DNA of 6,925 bases from Burkholderiaceae bacterium (GTDB lineage Bacteria; Pseudomonadota; Gammaproteobacteria; Burkholderiales; Burkholderiaceae): NCBI GenBank assembly GCA_030151165.1, contig JASLEM010000464.1, positions 1 to 6,925 on the forward strand, given 5' to 3'. Position 1 is the first letter of the stretch. Every line of letters begins with the position of its first letter. The notes below the pieces were generated by a model. That model made no database searches. It was given only the letters and a program-made list of their open reading frames with translations, and had not been told where the DNA came from. Positions 1-6,925 of the stretch are shown piece by piece. The translations under genes were made by a program, and so were the position numbers.

Positions 1-1
1 G

Positions 2-2885
<2,884 letters not shown>

Positions 2886-2893
<8 letters not shown>

Positions 2894-3983
2894 GTGGATG
2901 CAGGAGCCGCCGGGCACCGCGAGCGGGTCGTCGCGCGCCGCCGCCGGCGAGTCCGCGGGCGTGGTGCTGATCGTCGACGACATCCCCGACAACCTCGCCG
3001 TGCTGCACGACGCGCTCGACGAGTCGGGCTACACGGTGCTCGTCGCGGTCGACGGCGCGAGCGCGGTCGCGCGTGCCGCGCAGGCGTTGCCCGACATCGT
3101 GCTGCTCGACGCGCTGATGCCCGGCATGGACGGTTTCGAGGTGGCGCGCCGGCTCAAGGCCGACCAGGCGACCGCGCCGATCCCGATCGTCTTCATGACC
3201 GCGCTGACCGACACCGAGCACGTGCTCGCCGCGTTCGCGGCCGGCGGCGTCGACTACGTCTCCAAGCCGATCCGTCCGCGCGAGGTCGTGGCGCGCATCG
3301 GCGCGCACCTGCAGAGCGCGCGCCACGCGAAGCAGGCGCGCAACGCGCTCGATGCGTTCGGCCACGCGTCGATCGCGCTGCGGCCCGCCGACGGCCGCGT
3401 GCTGTGGCAGACGCCGCTCGCGCGCGACCTGATGCGCCGCCACTTCGGCAGCGGCGCGCCGGTGCGCGCGGGCGTCGGCTCGGCGGGCGCGAGCGGCGGT
3501 CCGTCGCACGCGCCCGCGAGCCTGTGCGACTGGGTGCGCGCGCGCGTCACGCCCGCGCGGGACGTCGGGGCCGGCACGGACGGCGCGACGGAAAGCGGCG
3601 AACCGGGATCCGCAGCGGACAAGGCCGCGCCGCCGTCCGTCGCCGACACCTGGTCCTGCGTCACCGGCACGCAGCGCCTGCACTGCAGCCTGCATCCGGC
3701 GAGCGCGGAGGACGAGTGGCTGATCGTGCTGACGGAGAGCTCGAACGGCGCGGCCGTCGAGGCGTTGTCGCTGCAGTTCCGGCTCACGGCGCGCGAGGCC
3801 GAGGTGCTCTACTGGGTCGCGCAGGGCAAGACGAACCGCGACATCGGCGACATCCTCGGCACGCGGCCGAAGACGATCACCAAGCACCTCGAGCACGTGT
3901 TCGAGAAGCTGGGCGTCGAGACGCGCACCGCCGCCGCGGCGAAGGTGCTGGGGGCGTTGCCGGAGCTGATGCGCGGGCGGTGA
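2886..3983 (+). CDS. LuxR-family response regulator with PAS-like linker
   Basis: This 365-residue protein is the likely output partner of the hybrid kinase; the genes overlap by 8 nt. The receiver domain spans about residues 25-145 and has a complete active site: acidic pair D31/D32, phospho-acceptor D75 in LLDALMPGMDG, switch T105 and K127 in SKP. A divergent PAS-like stretch follows at about 153-190 (DAFGHASIALRPADGRVLW). A Gly/Ala/Ser-rich, probably flexible segment runs from about 190 to 260. The C-terminal LuxR/GerE helix-turn-helix begins at about 297, with LTAREAEVL at 300-308 and the recognition helix near RPKTITKHLEHVFEKLGV. It should be a cytoplasmic DNA-binding transcription factor activated by Asp75 phosphorylation. 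The layout is longer than the roughly 210-residue NarL type because of the middle segment. Target genes cannot be read from the sequence; the nearby urt genes are a candidate only. The start is chosen from the GGGAGG site 6 nt upstream. Confidence 0.93.
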
Positions 3984-4006
3984 CGGGCGATGGCGGCCGG
4001 GGCGCC

Positions 4007-4453
4007 TCAGGCCGGGCGGCCCGATCGGCTGGCCTGGAAGTCGAGGAAGCGGATCGCCGACTCGCGCACCGACTTGTCGGCCTTGGGGTGCGACGTGACC
4101 ACGGTGAGCCGCTGCAGCCAGGCGGCGCGCTCCTCGCGCGGCAACGGCGAGTTCAGCAGCCGGTTGGCCATCCAGCCGCCCAGCTCGGTGGGCTGGCGCT
4201 GCAGCGAGTCGGCCAGCAACGCGGGGTAGGCGGGCAGGCCCTCGAGCGCGCGCACGAGCGGCGCGGGCGTGCCGAAGTCGGCGCCGGGGTGGCGTTCCAG
4301 CAGGTCGAACAGCGCCCGCGCGACGTCGTCGCAGCGCGCGAGGCCGGCAAAGCCTTCGACGGTCTCGTTGAGCCAGTGCACGTTGTCCGCGCCGTCGCTC
4401 GTCGGCTCGAACGCCTGCATCGCGGCGATCATTTCTTCGCAGGAACGGGTCAT
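4007..4453 (-). CDS. Small helical protein resembling Imm30-type immunity proteins
   Basis: This 148-residue, probably soluble and mostly helical protein has no signal peptide or membrane segment. From about residue 44 to 140 it reads as amphipathic helices with the pattern ARALFDLLERHPG, PLVRALEGLPAYPALL, then WMANRLLN (94-101) and an Arg/Leu-rich end. The combination of a helix ending in Tyr/Leu repeats and a W-M-x-N-R-x-L-N motif recalls Imm30-like immunity proteins of polymorphic toxin systems, from memory of the family only. No toxin gene lies in the window, so if the match is right it is an orphan. The start is the only reasonable ATG; no strong ribosome-binding site precedes it. The gene converges on the response regulator gene, with 23 bp between the stops, and lies 173 bp downstream of the TetR gene in the same direction. 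A plain HEAT-like scaffold or an unrelated hypothetical protein remains possible. Confidence 0.72.
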   Translation of the reverse strand: MTRSCEEMIAAMQAFEPTSDGADNVHWLNETVEGFAGLARCDDVARALFDLLERHPGADFGTPAPLVRALEGLPAYPALLADSLQRQPTELGGWMANRLLNSPLPREERAAWLQRLTVVTSHPKADKSVRESAIRFLDFQASRSGRPA

Positions 4454-4595
4454 GGGCGGTGGCTCATCAGCAAGGTGAGACCGCAGCGTAGCCGTTCGGG
4501 CGGGGTGGGGTCGGCGCGGCGTCCAAGCCACTTCGGCCCGAGGGGGTAGGCGCGGCTGCCGCTGAAGGCCGGGCGCGATGGTGGCATGCACCGGC

Positions 4596-4613
4596 GGCGG
4601 CGAAGTCGCCGCC
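4596..4613 (-). terminator. GC-rich hairpin just after the TetR gene
   Basis: The arms GGCGGCG (4596-4602) and CGCCGCC (4607-4613) form a 7-bp stem with a 4-nt loop, located 13 bp past the TetR stop codon. There is no T-run after it on the minus strand, so it is at best a weak or Rho-assisted terminator. The rest of the 173-bp gap (4454-4626) shows no gene and no convincing promoter for the small gene downstream, which may be read from the TetR transcript. Confidence 0.3.
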
Positions 4614-4626
4614 AGGCGCGGCGGCG

Positions 4627-5355
4627 CTAGTTGCCGGCGTCGATCTCGGCGCGTTGGTCGTCCTCGGCGCCGTCGGCGTCGTTGGCGCCGGTCGCGCCGT
4701 GCAGCGCGGACATCGACGAGCCGATCGCGGCCGGCTCGTCGGCCAGCATCGCGGCGTCGATGCCGGCGACGAGGAAGCGGGCGAGGCGCGCCTGGTCGTC
4801 GATGCGCGCGTTCTCGGGCGCGCTCGCGCGGGCGAGGCGGAACAGCCGCTTCGAGCCGACGAGGAATTTCAGCAGCGTGGCGCTGACGTAGAGATAGGCC
4901 GACGCCGCGGCGTAGCGCGTCGCGTTCGGGTAGCACTGCTGCAGCGCGTCGATGAAGATGAGGGCGGCGTCGTCGAGCTTGTCGCGCACGACCTGGACGG
5001 CCTCTTCGGAGGAGTCGTCGATCACGCGCACGACCAGGCGCAGGAACATCTCGCCGTCCTGGTCCTGCGCGGTCTCGAACGCGATGCGGATCCAGACCTC
5101 GATCAGGTCGGCGACGGTGAAGGTGCCGGGGCCGTCCGCCATCACCGCGAGGAGCGCGGTGGAGCGCTCGTCGAGCATCGCCCGGTGCGAATCGATCACC
5201 GCGGCCAGCAGCTGGAACTTGCTGCCGAAGTGGTGGTTCAGCAAGGTCAGGGAAACCCCGGCGTCGCGCGCGATGTCGCGCAGGCTGGCGCCACGGAAAC
5301 CGTGATGGGCGAAGTGATGATTGGCTGCGAGAAGGATCGCGCTCTTGCGTTGCAT
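4627..5355 (-). CDS. TetR/AcrR-family transcriptional regulator
   Basis: This 242-residue protein is a one-component repressor type that binds DNA as a dimer and is released by a small ligand. The N-terminal helix-turn-helix domain covers about residues 4-50: the leading helix KSAILLAANHHFAHHGF, then SLRDIARDAGVSLTLLNHHFGSKFQLL, the family signature. The rest (about 60-210) is a helical ligand-binding and dimerisation domain. The last 30 or so residues are Ala/Asp/Gly-rich and probably disordered. The ATG at 5355 is chosen because the helix-turn-helix starts right after it; the frame stays open upstream to 5502 but that extension is Arg/Gly-rich and not TetR-like. No good ribosome-binding site precedes the chosen ATG. 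The gene is divergent from urtA and shares a 259-bp intergenic region holding a TGAAC-N4-GTTCA inverted repeat, so autoregulation, and possibly control of urtA, is plausible. The ligand is unknown. Confidence 0.9.
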   Translation of the reverse strand: MQRKSAILLAANHHFAHHGFRGASLRDIARDAGVSLTLLNHHFGSKFQLLAAVIDSHRAMLDERSTALLAVMADGPGTFTVADLIEVWIRIAFETAQDQDGEMFLRLVVRVIDDSSEEAVQVVRDKLDDAALIFIDALQQCYPNATRYAAASAYLYVSATLLKFLVGSKRLFRLARASAPENARIDDQARLARFLVAGIDAAMLADEPAAIGSSMSALHGATGANDADGAEDDQRAEIDAGN

Positions 5356-5460
5356 GGGAAGTTGTTCTTGTAGGCCCCATCCACGTCCGCGGTGCCTGTT
5401 TCGCACGCGCGGACCTCGAATCGGCGACCGGTTTGTAGGGCCATCTTGCGCCCTGTGCTG

Positions 5461-5474
5461 TGAACAGCCGTTCA
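5461..5474. promoter_or_regulatory. Putative operator, TGAAC-N4-GTTCA inverted repeat
   Basis: TGAAC (5461-5465) and GTTCA (5470-5474) form perfect 5-bp arms around AGCC. Size and symmetry suit a TetR-family dimer. It lies between the divergent TetR gene and urtA, 105 bp upstream of the TetR start codon and 140 bp upstream of the urtA start codon. It sits immediately downstream of a minus-strand -10-like hexamer, where a repressor would block the TetR promoter. Another short inverted repeat, AGGGC/GCCCT (5437-5441 and 5450-5454), lies nearby and is less convincing. Confidence 0.45.
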
Positions 5475-5502
5475 GCTGTACCACTCCGCCGTTACACGGC
5501 AA
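5475..5502 (-). promoter_or_regulatory. Possible sigma-70 type promoter for the TetR gene
   Basis: On the minus strand, TTGCCG (5502-5497) and TACAGC (5480-5475) are separated by 16 bp. Each matches its consensus hexamer only partly (TTG and TA plus A). The predicted transcription start, near 5468, falls in the middle of the TGAAC-N4-GTTCA repeat, which is the main reason to list it. The call is weak on sequence alone. Confidence 0.25.
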
Positions 5503-5511
5503 ATGGCCTGC
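5497..5511 (+). promoter_or_regulatory. Possible sigma-54 type promoter for urtA
   Basis: CGGCAAATGGCCTGC has the obligatory GG-N10-GC spacing of -24/-12 promoters (GG at 5498-5499, GC at 5510-5511) and partly matches TGGCAC...TTGC. Urea transporter operons are often under nitrogen control (NtrC with sigma-54), which makes the site plausible. Mismatches at the first T, the C after TGGCA and the first T of TTGC weaken it, and such spacing occurs by chance in GC-rich DNA. No clear NtrC site (TGCACC-N5-GGTGCA) was seen upstream. Confidence 0.2.
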
Positions 5512-5599
5512 CCGGGTACGGCATGTGTCGTATTCCGCTCGACCGCGGGGCTCGTTACGCTTCGTGCAACGTCACTGCAGCTTCCGCAGGGCTTTATCC

Positions 5600-5604
5600 A
5601 GGAG
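5600..5604 (+). promoter_or_regulatory. Ribosome-binding site of urtA
   Basis: AGGAG lies 10 nt before the ATG at 5615. It supports that ATG as the start, although the frame is open upstream to 5321; the upstream stretch lacks any signal-peptide character and covers the intergenic region. Confidence 0.65.
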
Positions 5605-5614
5605 CGAACTCGAG

Positions 5615-6889
5615 ATGACCACTTCCCGCCGTGCCTTCAGCCTCTCGTTGGGTGCGCTCGCCGCGCTCGCCGCGATGGCGCCGATCACTCCCGCCTTCGC
5701 CGCCGACACCATCAAGGTCGGCATCCTCCATTCGCTGTCGGGCACGATGGCGATCTCGGAGACGGTGTTGAAGGACACCGCGCTGATGACCATCGCCGAG
5801 ATCAACGCCAAGGGCGGCGTGCTGGGCAAGCAGCTGGAGCCGGTGGTCGTCGACCCGGCGTCGAACTGGCCGTTGTTCGCCGAGAAGGCGCGCCAGCTGA
5901 TCACGCAGGACAAGGTCGCCGTCGTGTTCGGCTGCTGGACCAGCGTCTCGCGCAAGTCGGTGCTGCCGGTGTTCGAGGAGCTGAACGGCCTGCTGTTCTA
6001 CCCGGTGCAGTACGAAGGCGAGGAGCTCAGCAAGAACGTGTTCTACACGGGCGCCGCGCCGAACCAGCAGGCGATCCCTGCGGTCGAATACCTGATGTCC
6101 AAGGACGGCGGCTCGGCCAAGCGCTTCGTGCTGCTGGGCACCGACTACGTCTACCCGCGCACGACCAACAAGATCCTGCGTTCGTTCCTGCACAGCAAGG
6201 GCGTGAGCGACGACGACATCATGGAGGAGTACACGCCGTTCGGCCACTCCGACTACCAGTCGATCATCGCCAAGATCAAGAAGTTCTCGAGCGAAGGCAA
6301 GAAGACGGCGGTGGTCTCGACCATCAACGGCGACTCCAACGTGCCGTTCTACAAGGAGCTCGGCAACCAGGGCCTGAAGGCGACGGACGTCCCGGTCGTC
6401 GCGTTCTCGGTCGGCGAGGAGGAGCTGCGCGGCGTCGACACCAAGCCGCTGGTCGGCCACCTCGCGGCGTGGAACTACTTCATGTCGATCAAGAACCCGA
6501 CCAACGCGGCGTTCATCAAGGAGTGGTCGGACTACGCCAAGAAGAACAATCTCGCCGGCGACAAGGACAAGCCGCTGACCAACGACCCGATGGAAGCCAC
6601 CTACATCGGCATCCACATGTGGGCGCAGGCGGTGGAGAAGGCCAAGTCGACCGACACCGACAAGGTGATCGCGGCGATGGCCGGCCAGACCTACAAGGGC
6701 CCGGACGGCTTCCTGATCACGATGGATCCGAAGAACCACCACCTGCACAAGCCCGTGTTCATCGGCGAGATCAAGGCCGACGGCCAGTTCAACGTCGTGT
6801 GGAAGACGCCGGGGCCGGTCAAGGCGCAGCCGTGGTCGCCGTACATCCCCGAGGACAAGGGCAAGAAGGACGAGCCCGAGAAAAAGTGA
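5615..6889 (+). CDS. urtA: Urea ABC transporter substrate-binding protein UrtA
   Basis: This 424-residue protein is the periplasmic urea receptor of the high-affinity UrtABCDE transporter, related to the branched-chain amino acid/amide-binding proteins. The N-terminus SRRAFSLSL (residues 4-12) followed by an Ala/Leu-rich core and AFA|AD, with predicted cleavage after residue 29, is a twin-arginine-like signal peptide. The mature protein starts with DTIKVGILHSLSGTMAISE. Family signatures include GCWTSVSRKSVLPVFEE (from residue 106), LLFYPVQYEGEE, the TDYVYPRTTN stretch, and NDPMEATYIGIHMWAQAVEKA near the end. Length is normal for the family. The C-terminus, after PWSPYIPE, is an unusual Lys/Glu/Asp-rich tail (DKGKKDEPEKK). 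Codon use matches the neighbours, with no sign of transfer. The start follows an AGGAG site. urtB, urtC, urtD and urtE are expected downstream of the window. Regulation may involve nitrogen control or the divergent TetR protein; neither is proven. Confidence 0.96.
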   Translation: MTTSRRAFSLSLGALAALAAMAPITPAFAADTIKVGILHSLSGTMAISETVLKDTALMTIAEINAKGGVLGKQLEPVVVDPASNWPLFAEKARQLITQDKVAVVFGCWTSVSRKSVLPVFEELNGLLFYPVQYEGEELSKNVFYTGAAPNQQAIPAVEYLMSKDGGSAKRFVLLGTDYVYPRTTNKILRSFLHSKGVSDDDIMEEYTPFGHSDYQSIIAKIKKFSSEGKKTAVVSTINGDSNVPFYKELGNQGLKATDVPVVAFSVGEEELRGVDTKPLVGHLAAWNYFMSIKNPTNAAFIKEWSDYAKKNNLAGDKDKPLTNDPMEATYIGIHMWAQAVEKAKSTDTDKVIAAMAGQTYKGPDGFLITMDPKNHHLHKPVFIGEIKADGQFNVVWKTPGPVKAQPWSPYIPEDKGKKDEPEKK

Positions 6890-6905
6890 GCCCCACGGCC
6901 GCTGT

Positions 6906-6920
6906 CCCCCAAGGGGAGGC
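6906..6920. other. C-rich/G-rich inverted motif after urtA, cut by the window edge
   Basis: CCCCC-AA-GGGG lies 17 nt past the urtA stop and continues as AGGC. The symmetrical part is too tight to form a good hairpin on its own. It resembles short C-run/G-run intergenic repeats seen in some Burkholderiales, but only one copy is visible and the right edge cuts the context, so it is recorded without a function. Confidence 0.2.
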
Positions 6921-6925
6921 TTCGC

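Noticed and set aside
3994..4014. Bidirectional terminator between the convergent genes
   Set aside because: Only a 5-bp stem (CGGCC/GGCCG) with an 11-nt loop and no T-run; too weak to call.
2894..4549. Long plus-strand open frame across the response regulator and the small minus-strand gene
   Set aside because: It overlaps real genes on both strands and its translation is low-complexity Arg/Ala/Gly-rich.
5356..5502. Longer TetR protein starting at 5502
   Set aside because: The extra 49 residues are Arg/Gly-rich with no TetR character and would cover the operator-like repeat; the helix-turn-helix begins right after the ATG at 5355.
5594..6748. Long minus-strand open frame opposite urtA
   Set aside because: Composition typical of antisense frames in GC-rich DNA, no domain, fully opposite a confident urtA.

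Overview
The window is very GC-rich DNA with tightly packed genes and a strong GC bias at third codon positions. Gene content and protein style suggest a betaproteobacterium of the order Burkholderiales, perhaps near the Rubrivivax/Leptothrix group. That placement is inferred from protein resemblance and base composition; no marker gene is present.

Layout. (1) Positions 2-2893 (+) carry the 3' part of a large hybrid sensor histidine kinase. Its N-terminus is a nucleobase:cation symporter (NCS1)-like membrane transporter, followed by an eight-cysteine module, two more membrane segments, a coiled coil, HisKA and HATPase domains, a receiver domain and a helical tail. The true start lies upstream of the window. 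(2) Positions 2886-3983 (+) encode a response regulator (receiver, PAS-like linker, LuxR-type helix-turn-helix) that overlaps the kinase by 8 nt and has its own strong ribosome-binding site. (3) Positions 4007-4453 (-) encode a small helical protein that weakly resembles Imm30-type immunity proteins. (4) Positions 4627-5355 (-) encode a TetR/AcrR-family repressor. (5) Positions 5615-6889 (+) encode UrtA, the periplasmic urea-binding protein of the UrtABCDE ABC transporter, with a twin-arginine-like signal peptide. The rest of the urt operon would be expected just past the right edge.

How the parts may work together. The kinase and regulator form a translationally coupled two-component pair that probably senses a small nitrogen-containing or nucleobase-like solute through the transporter module. 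UrtA, transcribed divergently from the TetR gene, scavenges urea. The 259-bp TetR-urtA intergenic region contains a clean 14-bp operator-like inverted repeat (TGAAC-N4-GTTCA) and weak promoter candidates on both strands. A shared nitrogen-acquisition role is a reasonable inference from proximity, but nothing here proves that the two-component system controls urt.

No RNA gene, CRISPR array, insertion sequence or attachment site was seen. The most notable items are the transporter-kinase fusion with its cysteine module, the altered acidic pocket of the kinase's receiver domain, the orphan immunity-like gene, and the putative TetR operator.
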